A stretch of 64,000 nucleotides of DNA from Candidatus Heimdallarchaeota archaeon LC_3. Lineage in GTDB: Archaea; Asgardarchaeota; Heimdallarchaeia; Hodarchaeales; LC-3. Both the position numbers and the translations under genes were made by a program. The notes under the pieces are model-generated. The model had not been told where the DNA came from. It saw only the letters and a list, made by a program, of their open reading frames with translations, and made no database searches. The stretch spans positions 13,850 through 77,849 of the forward strand of contig MDVS01000030.1 of the NCBI GenBank assembly GCA_001940645.1, given 5' to 3'. Every line of letters starts with the position of its first letter. Positions within the stretch are counted from its first letter, which is position 1. Shown here one piece after another: positions 8,839 to 18,136 of the stretch.

Positions 8839-10003
8839 ATATTTCAGTGAAAACTATATTTCTTTTAATTAACGCATCTTTGAACTCTTTTTCAGGAACA
8901 ACTGATTCGTGTGACACTACTCCTTTTTGATTAATAATACCTCTCGTAACCATTTGTCCGATAATGCTCGTTGAAAATGAAGTTGTACGAGCCATAGCAG
9001 AAAATCCGGTGCTAGGATCTGCTAAATCTATAAGTTTATATTGAACCTTTTCCCGTTTACCAGCTTTTGTTCCAATAATAGTTATACTGACTAAAACTGC
9101 ATCTGATTCATTATAAGGTAAATAACGTTCAAGATAATATTCAATCAACTCTCTAGGATTAACATTTTCGTTTTTTGGATAAGAATCTGATGAAAGAACC
9201 CCTAATTCTTTTAAAAATCTAAAAAATTGTCCATGACCAGGAAAGCGTATTGTTTTATAAGTTAATTCATCAATTTTTCCTTTATACAACTCAGGAAGTG
9301 ATGAAGTACCTCCAGAGGTTTGAAAAGCTTCTAATTGACCCCAAGGATCCGGAAATGTTAAAGTTTCAGTTTCTGTTAAAGATGGGACTGTTTTTATTTC
9401 ACCATTTCTTATTACGATTGCATCTTCCAAATATTCATTTGTAAGACCTCGAATAGAAAAAACTCGTTGAAAATTTAAAATGGTTTTCGGAGTTTGAGGA
9501 AGTCCACCAACTCGCATATGGCAAGATTCCAATGTATCAAATTGATTCATTCCATGAGCAGCAATTACATTTGCCATACCGGGGGCCAAACCACAATCAG
9601 GTATCACAGTGATATTTGCTTGTTGAGCGTTTTTATTTAATTTCCTTTGGTCTTTAACGATATCTGGATTACCACCAAGGTCTAAGAAATTAGAGCCTGA
9701 ATGAATACAAATATTTGTCAGAAAAACATTAAATTTATAATCAATAGCTCCGAATACAGTAATAATGTTATTATCTTTAAAAATCTTAACTAATGGGTGA
9801 TTTTCTGAAACTTCAGAAATTTTAAGATCTAAATTTTTTATAAAAAGTCTATCTGAGAGGGATTCAAATATTTCTTCTAAATTTTGTCTTTGTTTGCTGT
9901 TATTATCAAATCCGTAAACTTTGCATGAAGAATCAAATGTTAATAGGTCATGAACAATAGCTGTTCCCATTAAACCTAAGCCAAGAACTGCATAATTAGC
10001 CAA
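8831..10003 (-). CDS. Saccharopine dehydrogenase family oxidoreductase (lysine 6-dehydrogenase-like)
   Basis: 390 residues from TTG at 10003. The N-terminal Rossmann fold begins at residue 4 with AVLGLGLMGTAI (a GxGxxG variant), and an acidic residue ends strand 2 (YGFDNN), which favours NAD. The catalytic/substrate domain has the family stretches FLDLGG, IPDCGLAPGMANV and RFPGHGQFFRFL. Lengths and motifs fit saccharopine dehydrogenase-like and lysine 6-dehydrogenase proteins, which act on the lysine side-chain amine or related imines; the exact substrate is not provable here. It is a single minus-strand gene convergent with the methyltransferase, with a long AT-rich leader region behind it. 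Confidence 0.85.
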   Translation of the reverse strand: MANYAVLGLGLMGTAIVHDLLTFDSSCKVYGFDNNSKQRQNLEEIFESLSDRLFIKNLDLKISEVSENHPLVKIFKDNNIITVFGAIDYKFNVFLTNICIHSGSNFLDLGGNPDIVKDQRKLNKNAQQANITVIPDCGLAPGMANVIAAHGMNQFDTLESCHMRVGGLPQTPKTILNFQRVFSIRGLTNEYLEDAIVIRNGEIKTVPSLTETETLTFPDPWGQLEAFQTSGGTSSLPELYKGKIDELTYKTIRFPGHGQFFRFLKELGVLSSDSYPKNENVNPRELIEYYLERYLPYNESDAVLVSITIIGTKAGKREKVQYKLIDLADPSTGFSAMARTTSFSTSIIGQMVTRGIINQKGVVSHESVVPEKEFKDALIKRNIVFTEIYS

Positions 10004-10488
10004 TAATAAAACCTGGTCGAATTTCTAACTATTCTTATTTGTTATTAAATTAAATAAATATGTAATTAAGTTACTTTTTAGCATGCGAGAAATGGTAATT
10101 TTTATTGAATCAGACTTTAGAAATGAATGAAAATAGTTTGATTGAAATTGAAAATGAGTACACAATAATTGTTTTATTTCCTTTAATTACTCGTTTTTTG
10201 AATTAAGGTTAAAAATTTAAGATGATTGAATAATACTGTTGAAATTTATTTTAAACAAGATTTTAAATCATTTTAACACGTAATTATTAAGGAAACATCA
10301 TTGATTTACTTTTTTTATTTTAAATCAAGGACGATTTTTGAAAATAATGGGGAGAATTATTATGATGTTGTTTAATAAAAAGTATAAATTAGAAGCTTTT
10401 TTAGAGTTAAGAAAATCAATCAATATAATTTATTAAGAAATATTAATCTTAAAAGAATTATAAATATTTTAACTTATGGTGTCATTAA
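10004..10488. other. 485-bp divergent intergenic region
   Basis: AT-rich region between the divergent starts at 10003 and 10489. A 29-codon plus-strand frame (10347-10436), with two adjacent ATGs after a GGGGAG, could be a leader peptide, but nothing beyond frame and ribosome-binding site supports it. The promoter of the large surface protein is listed separately. Confidence 0.4.
10458..10466 (+). promoter_or_regulatory. TATA box of the large surface protein
   Basis: TTATAAATA is centred about 27 bp before the ATG at 10489. That is the normal distance from an archaeal TATA box to the transcription start, so the mRNA is probably leaderless or nearly so. No Shine-Dalgarno sequence precedes this ATG, which agrees. 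Confidence 0.5.
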
Positions 10489-13400
10489 ATGAAAAAAATG
10501 AGATTATTCTATAGTGTATTATCTATTATCTTTATGTTTACTTTAGTCTTTGGTAGTATATCAAGTTTAGCTTTTGATTCAGCTCCTGTTCATCTCACTG
10601 AAAATGATGCTGTCTATAATTATAATTTAGAGCAGGAAAAATTCGATTCAAAAAGTAATACCATTGATAATCCGGTTTCATATTCATTGCAAGAGCCAAA
10701 TTCTTTAGTAGCTGACCAATGGAGTTATCTTACACAAACATTAAGTAAAAGTACTCAAGATTGGACAGAGATAGATAATTCTACTAAAGATACATTACCT
10801 TTTTCTCACCGGTACAGGGTCAATAATAATTTTAATAATTGGGAGAATATTTTGACTCCTAATTCAGGATTACCATATTCCTATGTAAATGCATCAATAC
10901 CTCACAGTAGCACTTGGAAGAATAATGAAACAAATGATTTTACTCTAACACCGTCTTTCGTACCTAATTTCAATGTAAATGTTACATTATATGTGAATGA
11001 TACCAATACAGCAGGAGATGTCGACCTATATATTTATGATGAGTTTGATACACTAGTAGGTTCGTCTGTGCAAGTTAATAGCACAGAAAATGTAATTTTC
11101 AAACCAACTGATGATAGAAATTACTTTTTCTTCATCGATTTTCCTGCAAGCTCAGTAATTACAACAACAAATATCACATTAGAAATCGATCAAGTTGTTG
11201 ATCAAACGAAATTTGGTATGACACCAGGTTATGTTCCTACTATTCTTTATACCTATACAAATCCAAATGTTCCAAAAGGAACCTCTCTATGGACAAATAC
11301 TATATCTGGATTTCCAGTATTACGATTTATACCAGAATATCCAGTTACTATATCATTGGAAGTTAATAATGTAACTGTTGATGGAGAAGTGGATCTATAT
11401 GTTTATAACTCAGGTGGATTTGTAGCACAATCAACGAATTTATTACCAAGCTTTGATAGTGTGACATTTACCCCTACCTCAGAAGATATTCATGTAATAG
11501 AAGTAAGGCATCCAGCATCGGATACAATAACAAATTCTGAAATAATTTTGGAAGTTATTCAACAAATCAATCCTACTTTAGTAAATGTTTATGTGGGTGA
11601 CGATGGCAAACAATATGATTCATATAACTGGCATTTTACAGAGCCTGTAAACTCATTTGGTTTATTAACACCCGAAACACTTGATATTAAGGATGTTAGT
11701 GCGACTGACGATTTATCTGGTTCTGGGGAAATTAATTATGTTGACGTGAATTACCCAACACCTGGTGTTAAATCTGTTTATAATAATGATACATGGTTTT
11801 CAGACGATATTTTCTTTCGGGCTACAGGAACGACCTCCTGCAATGCCTTACTAGATCCAGCAGTTGATGAATGTAACGGATTTTTACCACTTCTATTTTC
11901 TAGTTATGATATATTAACGTTAGGAACAGATGGAGTATGGACTTCACTAAATCCAAAAAGTGATAGTTATGGATCTAATCCACAAATTTTAAAATTCATG
12001 GTCTATTATGGCTTAGTTCCAAGTGGAACAGTCGATTTGATAGAATTAGTAGATGATTCCGCGAATTTAATTCACGTTTATGATAGCTCAGAATACAATG
12101 TCCAAACTCTTTCTAATTTTGCACACCAATATGATGTAAAAATTCAAGCGCAAGATTTAGCTACAGGTGATTATCATTTAGGGTTCTACTCAAGTGGATT
12201 TCTAGTTTATGAATATTCATTTTCAATAGATGATTCATTATATGGAAACTTCAATGATCCTACAATTGCCATTGGATATGAAGAAGTAGATAATCAGAAA
12301 ACATTAGTATTTGTAAAAGCTACAGACATTGATACATCCATAGACCAAATAGAGTTTTCATATAATGACGGATCTATTTGGACGAATGCTAGAAATATGT
12401 CATTAATAGAAGCAGAAAAATATGGCTTCATTATTAATAATACAGCATCTACAGTAGTGGATTATTCCTTAAAAATATATGAATCAGCACCTGATGATAC
12501 AGGAAATACTCGATTTAAGATAAGATCAATTTTAGGCTCTAACACTGTTGATTTAAATTCCGATACGAATACATCACTAGATCTTAAAATTACACCTTAT
12601 GGCAGTTCAGTTGGAAGTATTAATATCACATTTGGGCTAAATACTGAGTACGGTTTAATTCCTGATTCAGGAATAATTTTTAGAGAAGGTGCAAACTACC
12701 GTTTTGAAGTATTATCAACACTTAATCAGGGACAAGAATATCCTTATAGCTTCAAAATAATGCCTAAAAATCCTTCTGATACAATAATCAATATTCCGGT
12801 GACAGTTACTTCTGGAGTATTTACTGAACCATCTAATATCCCATTAAATGTTATTGGTCCAGAATTTCCAACGTTGTCTATTATAATTGCTTCGACTACT
12901 GATTTGTATAATAAATTATATACTTCATATAATTTCACAGTGTTGTACAAGTCCGAAGGTGGATCTCCAATTACTAGTGCTTCACTTTCTTTTAGTTCAA
13001 CATCTGGCAGTTTCGAAGACGATATAGTCGTACTCAATATAGCTAACTTCTTCCCAAATGTAGAATATTCTCTTGATATAACTGTAATGACTGTTAATGA
13101 TTTTGATACTGAAACAGACGATTTAACTGTCACATTTGATGCAGATGGGACTACAGAGGAAATCACTGAATCAATTGTTGTAAATCCAGTCGCTTTAAGG
13201 GAAATTTTTGAAATTTCTTTAGTAGATTCTCCCACCGTTTCACAAACTGGAACAGAACAGGAATTTGATATAAATATATCAATTCAATCAAATGTTAATT
13301 TTGATATTGATAATGTAGTCTTTTCAATTGATATAGCTGGTGTTGATCATTCGGCTACTCCTGTATCAGTTAATGTTGGAACTATTTTAGCAAAAGAAAC

Positions 13401-13683
13401 TATATTTATTGGCATAAAAATAACATTCAGCTCGGATTTTGAATTAACTGATACCTCTTACACTGTTGCATATACAATCTCTTATTTGAATTCTAATATA
13501 AATTTAGATTTCACTTTAGTTACCGATTTTACTCCTCCTGACGATACTACGATAACAAATACCAGCTCTACTACGACAACATCTGATCCACAAAGTGCTC
13601 CTCCAACACCTGGATTTGAAATACTTTATGTTGTGATCGGAATTTCTTTCACAATTTTTATGACAAGAAGACGTCAAAGGTAA
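10489..13683 (+). CDS. Large secreted surface protein with PGF-type C-terminal sorting signal
   Basis: 1064 residues. A Sec signal peptide occupies about 1-28. Two similar beta-sandwich units (about 140-240 and 250-360) each carry a V-D-L-Y-[IV]-Y motif (GDVDLYIYDEF and GEVDLYVYNSG), like bacterial pre-peptidase C-terminal domains; further beta-rich Ig-like segments follow to about 1010. The end is a Thr/Ser-rich stalk (TSSTTTTS), then PTPGFE, a hydrophobic helix and RRRQR, the layout of archaeal PGF-CTERM-like signals processed by archaeosortases. It is probably a cell-surface or S-layer-associated protein. A TATA box lies 27 bp upstream. No catalytic site is seen. Confidence 0.85.
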   Translation: MKKMRLFYSVLSIIFMFTLVFGSISSLAFDSAPVHLTENDAVYNYNLEQEKFDSKSNTIDNPVSYSLQEPNSLVADQWSYLTQTLSKSTQDWTEIDNSTKDTLPFSHRYRVNNNFNNWENILTPNSGLPYSYVNASIPHSSTWKNNETNDFTLTPSFVPNFNVNVTLYVNDTNTAGDVDLYIYDEFDTLVGSSVQVNSTENVIFKPTDDRNYFFFIDFPASSVITTTNITLEIDQVVDQTKFGMTPGYVPTILYTYTNPNVPKGTSLWTNTISGFPVLRFIPEYPVTISLEVNNVTVDGEVDLYVYNSGGFVAQSTNLLPSFDSVTFTPTSEDIHVIEVRHPASDTITNSEIILEVIQQINPTLVNVYVGDDGKQYDSYNWHFTEPVNSFGLLTPETLDIKDVSATDDLSGSGEINYVDVNYPTPGVKSVYNNDTWFSDDIFFRATGTTSCNALLDPAVDECNGFLPLLFSSYDILTLGTDGVWTSLNPKSDSYGSNPQILKFMVYYGLVPSGTVDLIELVDDSANLIHVYDSSEYNVQTLSNFAHQYDVKIQAQDLATGDYHLGFYSSGFLVYEYSFSIDDSLYGNFNDPTIAIGYEEVDNQKTLVFVKATDIDTSIDQIEFSYNDGSIWTNARNMSLIEAEKYGFIINNTASTVVDYSLKIYESAPDDTGNTRFKIRSILGSNTVDLNSDTNTSLDLKITPYGSSVGSINITFGLNTEYGLIPDSGIIFREGANYRFEVLSTLNQGQEYPYSFKIMPKNPSDTIINIPVTVTSGVFTEPSNIPLNVIGPEFPTLSIIIASTTDLYNKLYTSYNFTVLYKSEGGSPITSASLSFSSTSGSFEDDIVVLNIANFFPNVEYSLDITVMTVNDFDTETDDLTVTFDADGTTEEITESIVVNPVALREIFEISLVDSPTVSQTGTEQEFDINISIQSNVNFDIDNVVFSIDIAGVDHSATPVSVNVGTILAKETIFIGIKITFSSDFELTDTSYTVAYTISYLNSNINLDFTLVTDFTPPDDTTITNTSSTTTTSDPQSAPPTPGFEILYVVIGISFTIFMTRRRQR

Positions 13684-14195
13684 GTTTCAAATAAAAATTC
13701 ATTTTAATTTGATTTTTTCTTTTTCATTTAAAATATTTGAATGAAGTTTTTGTATGACGGTAAGCGAATACACTTATAAATTCATTCTTATTTCAAATTT
13801 GTAATACATTAGACAAAGTGTTCTTACCACAACATAAGAATTTTCGATTTTCTTGAAAGAAAGCGCTTTTAAAGTTAATAAGAGAATTTCGAATAGTAGT
13901 TAAACAAGTTTTCGGCTTTCTCTATCCAATAATTTATTAAGAAGTGTTATATGGTCATTTGTTGGCAGTTTGTTTATTTTCATGAAAAATATTTACGATT
14001 AGCAAAACCTGATATTTTTGTCGGTATTGCTCCAAAAATTTTGCTAGAAAGATTAAATTAAAACACTATTATTTTTTTGAATTTATTTCAAAAGAAAAAA
14101 TGCTAACTTTGGATCTAAAATATAATTAAAAAAAAATTAAATTGAATAAAAGGTTAGAATTGCTTTAAAAAAAAGAAAATTGTAGATTTTGTTTT
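13684..14195. other. 512-bp intergenic region between convergent genes
   Basis: It begins with T-rich runs just after the surface-protein stop (about 13705-13727) that could end transcription, as archaeal poly-T terminators do. A 36-codon plus-strand frame (13951-14061, reading MVICWQFVYFHEKYLRLAKP and on) looks protein-like and might be the tail of a decayed gene, but I cannot identify it. Nothing else is recognisable. Confidence 0.4.
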
Positions 14196-15275
14196 TTATA
14201 ATCCTGAGGATACGTATATATCATCTATATAAAGATCCCAATCGTCTGCAAAATTGTTATCAACATAGAGAGAAAATCCACCTACAGAAGTAGCAGTTAC
14301 TTCATCAGCGTCGTATCCAGACCATCCAGCAGTACTTGAGAAATCTAACGTAACCAATAACCAAGTATTTGCAACATAAGTTCCGGTGAATAACGGTTCA
14401 ATGTTATAATAGAATGATCCAACATCTGTGTTTCCACTGTAAGCTTCAAAATAAACACGAAGATCACCACTACCCATTACTCGATCACTTTTAATGTAGA
14501 AAGAGACCACTGGATTTGTTCCCTTATTCCAGGTTGTTGTTTCAGCAGGATCATTTGTGGATGCACTAAAAGAAGTACCATCTGGTTGATTTGTGTTAAT
14601 GAAATAACTTGATGGATCTCCATTATCTGTTCTAAACTGAACGCCAGGACTTCCAGAAGCTGTTTGTCTATTAGCGTCTGCTACACTAAAGAATAATTGG
14701 ACTGAGACATCGTTTTCAGATTCACTCCAGGCAGCATCTGAATAATCATCTATTTCTAAATCAGCATTACTAATTGCTTTTGCTGTGACAGTAGAAGAAT
14801 ATGTTTTTCCATCTTCAGCTTGACTGTTTTCATCAATAGTAAATGCTGGAGTTCCATCAACACTAACTACTACGTCAATGGTATCAGTTGTTAGAATTTG
14901 ATCTGCAACAGTTCCAGGTCTAATTGTTACCTCTACAGTAAGTCCGGGATTCACATCAGCAGTTCCTCCAGAAGGATTAGTTGCTGACCATCCGGACATG
15001 CCACTTAAATCAACCTCTGAAATTTCACCAGCTACTGTTCCAGAATTCGTAAATGAAAGCTTTATTGTATCTACTTTACCATCTTGATTAGCGTCTGAAG
15101 CTGTTATAGAAGAAAATGCTATATCAGAACTTCCAGCCAATAATGGCAATACGATGAAAAACACCGCTGCTCCTGCTAATACTGCCAATCCGATAAGCAA
15201 TATAGCAGCAATAACTGGAGATACACCTTTGTGGTGTTTATCCCATTTTTTAAATGTTTTTATAAATCTAAACAT
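14196..15275 (-). CDS. Archaeal type IV pilin-like surface protein (Pilin_N/DUF1628 type)
   Basis: 359 residues. The N terminus is a class III signal peptide: basic residues, then KGVSP, then a hydrophobic helix (VIAAILLIGLAVLAGAAVFF, about 20-40) that serves as export signal and filament core; prepilin peptidase should cut after the Gly before VSP. Residues 50-170 form a beta-rich domain. Residues 180-359 resemble a carbohydrate-binding-type jelly roll (ending DDWDLYIDDIYVS). At about 360 residues it is much larger than a typical minor pilin. A second pilin-like gene lies 260 bp behind it on the same strand. Adhesion or a pilus-tip role is inferred. Confidence 0.85.
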   Translation of the reverse strand: MFRFIKTFKKWDKHHKGVSPVIAAILLIGLAVLAGAAVFFIVLPLLAGSSDIAFSSITASDANQDGKVDTIKLSFTNSGTVAGEISEVDLSGMSGWSATNPSGGTADVNPGLTVEVTIRPGTVADQILTTDTIDVVVSVDGTPAFTIDENSQAEDGKTYSSTVTAKAISNADLEIDDYSDAAWSESENDVSVQLFFSVADANRQTASGSPGVQFRTDNGDPSSYFINTNQPDGTSFSASTNDPAETTTWNKGTNPVVSFYIKSDRVMGSGDLRVYFEAYSGNTDVGSFYYNIEPLFTGTYVANTWLLVTLDFSSTAGWSGYDADEVTATSVGGFSLYVDNNFADDWDLYIDDIYVSSGL

Positions 15276-15535
15276 GTTTTTACCTCGATATATCGATTTT
15301 TTCCTATCACGAAAGAATAATTTTTCTTTTCAGAAAAAAAATCAGTCGTGGTTCAACAAAAATATTGTCGTTTTATAAATCCTTACTAGACACCCTTGTT
15401 TCTAAGTAAGGTGAGTATTCGAAACGATTTGTTTAATCTTAAATTTCCTTAGAGAAAATAAAATTTCATTAAGAAAGAATTTTGGAAAAAAAATTTAGAA
15501 AAGCTTTGAAAAATAGAGAAAAAATTAAATTTTTA

Positions 15536-16924
15536 TTATTTTGGTGGAGCGACCTGTATTTTAAATGTAAATACCATCCCAGTTTCAACCCATTTGATTT
15601 TAAAGAAATAATATGGTTCCATGACAGTATAAGACACTATAGGATTCTTTTTGTCTTTTGTTTGAATAATATTTCTGGTAATTGTCCAAGTAAAGTCCAT
15701 ACAAGCTGAATTTTTGGTGCTACCTTTTCCACATCGGTTATTACCACTTGGAATTCTTCTTATGCTATCTCCAATAGGAATGGTTTTTGATACAGTAGCA
15801 GACGTATCTAAAGTAAAAGCTGTGGCATTTAGCTCCATTAATTCTAATGTTGCACCAGTAGGAATAGTAGGTGTTTCATTATTCCAAGCAGTCATTATTA
15901 GTTCAAGTGTTTCTGTTTCCCAATATTTCTTCGAATTAAATTGCAATATTTCTCCCCATTGATTGTTGTTTTTACCTTTTTGATTTGGCATGGTTAGATA
16001 ATAATTTGGTAACACTTCAACAATTTGTAAATTAAAATTTATACTTTGTGTTCCAATAGATAAAAATGCCCCATACGTGTCTTTTGTTCTATTAATAGAC
16101 CATTTTGTTAAATTAAATGATCCTACTGCACAAGCTTCTCCGATATCACAAACTGTATCATTATTGGTTGATCCAGAAATAGGTACTGTTAATAATGTTT
16201 GGGTTGAGTTTGTACTAAACAATGTGGTGTTCTCTAATTGAAGAGTAACAGGGAACGATTTCTCCTTTTCAGCATTTCCATAATTGAATATTCCAAATTC
16301 TAAATTTCTTGAAATATTTTTAGTATCAGGATCTACGGCAGAGAAATAAACTGTGTTTCCATCTTGGAATGCATTATTTAATCCAACTACACGAAATAAA
16401 GGATCAGTATCAGAGGCGGTAATAGTAAAGGTTTGTGAAAAAAAAGGCTGATAATTGGTTTGGTCTTCTTTTTTTGCTGGAATTTGAACAAAAAACTTAT
16501 CTCCAATTGAAAATTCATCTTGATCAAATTTTCCTTCTGTTTGTAAATTTAAAATTATTGTTTCTTGTCCTTGAGTAAATATTTCACTATTTTCACCTAT
16601 TACTGACCAACGATCTAATATTTCATTTGAAGAGGCATTATATATTTGAATATTTTCTGTTTCAAAAATTAGTCTTTCTCGCATATTATTAGTTACTGGT
16701 AATAACATGGAATCAACTAATGGATCAAAAAAAGCTATATCTGTTTCAGTAGATGCCATGTATACGGGTTTACTTATTGTAATTGATATTGGATCTTCTG
16801 CATTAAATACTAAAATAACAGTACTAATAACTGCTACTCCTGCTAATACTGTTACTCCAATAAGTAATATTAAAGCTATAGCAGGTGAAACGGCTCTTCT
16901 TTTAATAATTTTCAAATAAAACAC
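15536..16924 (-). CDS. Second archaeal pilin-like surface protein
   Basis: 462 residues from GTG at 16924. The N terminus has the same architecture as its neighbour: IKRRAVSPAIALILL, then a long hydrophobic helix to about residue 40, a class III signal peptide with predicted cleavage after Ala in RRA-VSP. The mature part is beta-rich and Thr/Asn-rich, without cysteine pairs in the first 250 residues; a C-rich patch (CGKGSTKNSACMD) lies near 405-420 and two more Cys near 250-260, so disulfides are possible outside the cell. Three imperfect tandem repeats lie 75-120 bp upstream. Likely a component of the same filament or surface system. Confidence 0.82.
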   Translation of the reverse strand: MFYLKIIKRRAVSPAIALILLIGVTVLAGVAVISTVILVFNAEDPISITISKPVYMASTETDIAFFDPLVDSMLLPVTNNMRERLIFETENIQIYNASSNEILDRWSVIGENSEIFTQGQETIILNLQTEGKFDQDEFSIGDKFFVQIPAKKEDQTNYQPFFSQTFTITASDTDPLFRVVGLNNAFQDGNTVYFSAVDPDTKNISRNLEFGIFNYGNAEKEKSFPVTLQLENTTLFSTNSTQTLLTVPISGSTNNDTVCDIGEACAVGSFNLTKWSINRTKDTYGAFLSIGTQSINFNLQIVEVLPNYYLTMPNQKGKNNNQWGEILQFNSKKYWETETLELIMTAWNNETPTIPTGATLELMELNATAFTLDTSATVSKTIPIGDSIRRIPSGNNRCGKGSTKNSACMDFTWTITRNIIQTKDKKNPIVSYTVMEPYYFFKIKWVETGMVFTFKIQVAPPK

Positions 16925-16998
16925 CTGAATAATGTATGGTAGAATAAAGGAAATAATTAACTAATACCTTTTTGGATATATATAGTTTCTATTAATTT

Positions 16999-17045
16999 CC
17001 CTCTATATATTATTTACCCTCTATATTATTTACTCTCTTTATATA
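16999..17045. repeat. Tandem imperfect repeats upstream of the pilin-like gene
   Basis: CCCTCTATATATTATTTA (16999-17016) is followed directly by CCCTCTATATTATTTA (17017-17032), and then by a third, decayed copy beginning CTCTCTTTATA. They lie about 75-120 bp behind the GTG start at 16924. Each copy also holds TATA-like sequence, so they could be repeated regulator or promoter elements. Confidence 0.6.
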
Positions 17046-17153
17046 CTTATCATTAACTAATATAAGAATAATAAAAAAATGTCAGTTATTCTTATTCCTT
17101 CATCGTTAAAATTACCTAAATAATTAACGTTCATCAATCTTAATTAAACGATC

Positions 17154-17723
17154 CTAATATCTTTTCTTTCTTTCATCTGTCTGGATTCCAGATGGTTTTC
17201 GAGATCTAGGGGAGAAATATGATGAATTCCTGTTTTGATCATTTGAGTAAGATTGTGAATTTGATCTTCTATAATTACTCCTATTTCGATATTCGGGTTG
17301 TCTTCCGGTCTTCAAATGGGAAAAATCTGCCACTATTGCATCAATTTGTCTCCATCCCAAATGTTTTAGTGCTGAAACTCTCCTTATTCCTTCATAAACG
17401 TAATATTCTCTACTAGATATTTTTGTTAATGATATCCCATCAAATGTTTTACGTGATTTTTGTTGTGTAGCTATCCAACCCCAAATTTTTCGTATTTTTT
17501 TATTTACTAACTTGGGTCGAAAGAATCTATCAAATAATTCATTTTCTTTTAATGAACCTTTAATATCTCGTAACTGTACACGTTCTTTCATAACACGGGG
17601 TGGTTTTCCATCGATTTTATACGGAGGAGTCATTAAAACTGATGAATCAGCCTGTGGTATTGAAAAACTTGTCTCTTCAAATGAATCTGAATCTTCTTTT
17701 TCGTTTTCGTTTAATTCATTCAA
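17154..17723 (-). CDS. ParB/sulfiredoxin-like domain protein with basic disordered tail
   Basis: 189 residues from TTG at 17723. The centre (about 45-135) resembles the N-terminal ParB/Srx nucleotide-binding fold: VQLRDIKG, a helix, then YYVYEGIRRVSALKHLGWRQI followed by a strand DAIVADF, matching the ParB pattern of a Gly/Arg-Arg turn before a helix and a final strand. The N-terminal 35 residues are acidic and low-complexity. The C-terminal 50 are rich in Arg, Ser, Asn and Tyr, like an RNA-binding disordered tail. There is no ParA partner nearby and no ParB helix-turn-helix, so chromosome partitioning is unlikely; a CTPase- or nucleic-acid-linked role is speculative. Confidence 0.6.
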   Translation of the reverse strand: MNELNENEKEDSDSFEETSFSIPQADSSVLMTPPYKIDGKPPRVMKERVQLRDIKGSLKENELFDRFFRPKLVNKKIRKIWGWIATQQKSRKTFDGISLTKISSREYYVYEGIRRVSALKHLGWRQIDAIVADFSHLKTGRQPEYRNRSNYRRSNSQSYSNDQNRNSSYFSPRSRKPSGIQTDERKKRY

Positions 17724-18136
17724 CTAATAATTTCCCTTCTAAGTTATTAACTATTTTTATTCCTATTTTTAATTTGTTCTCTTAAATTCTCTCAATTTAT
17801 CTTAATTGCTATGCTGGTTAAAAATTCAGTGGTATTAGCAGTAGATTTGTTGATATTTGTATCCTCTTCGCAATTCTCTCATTATAGCGTAATTTGTTGC
17901 AGTTAATTGAACTACAATCAGTATTTTTAACCAAGTATAGATATTTTTTATCACTCTTATTAATATTAGTTTAGATTATCTTCAATCCTTTAAATGTATT
18001 GTTAATAGTAATATTTACAAATCTGATTCGAATAAAACCAATACAAAAATTAATTAAGATATAATTACAATAATTTAGTTTAATATAATCCATATTTAAT
18101 TTTGAGAAAATAATAAAATCTGGAAATAAAATTTTT
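17724..18136. other. 413-bp intergenic region
   Basis: AT-rich region with no convincing gene. A 68-codon minus-strand frame at 17971-18177 overlaps the end of the rhodanese fusion and reads as low-complexity I/N/F, so I do not accept it. No tRNA or strong hairpin was found. Confidence 0.5.

Noticed and set aside
10347..10436. 29-codon leader-like frame
   Set aside because: Only a ribosome-binding-like GGGGAG and two ATGs; the downstream gene has its own TATA box and looks leaderless.
13951..14061. 36-codon frame MVICWQ...
   Set aside because: Protein-like but too short, no homologue recognised; kept only as a note in the intergenic region.
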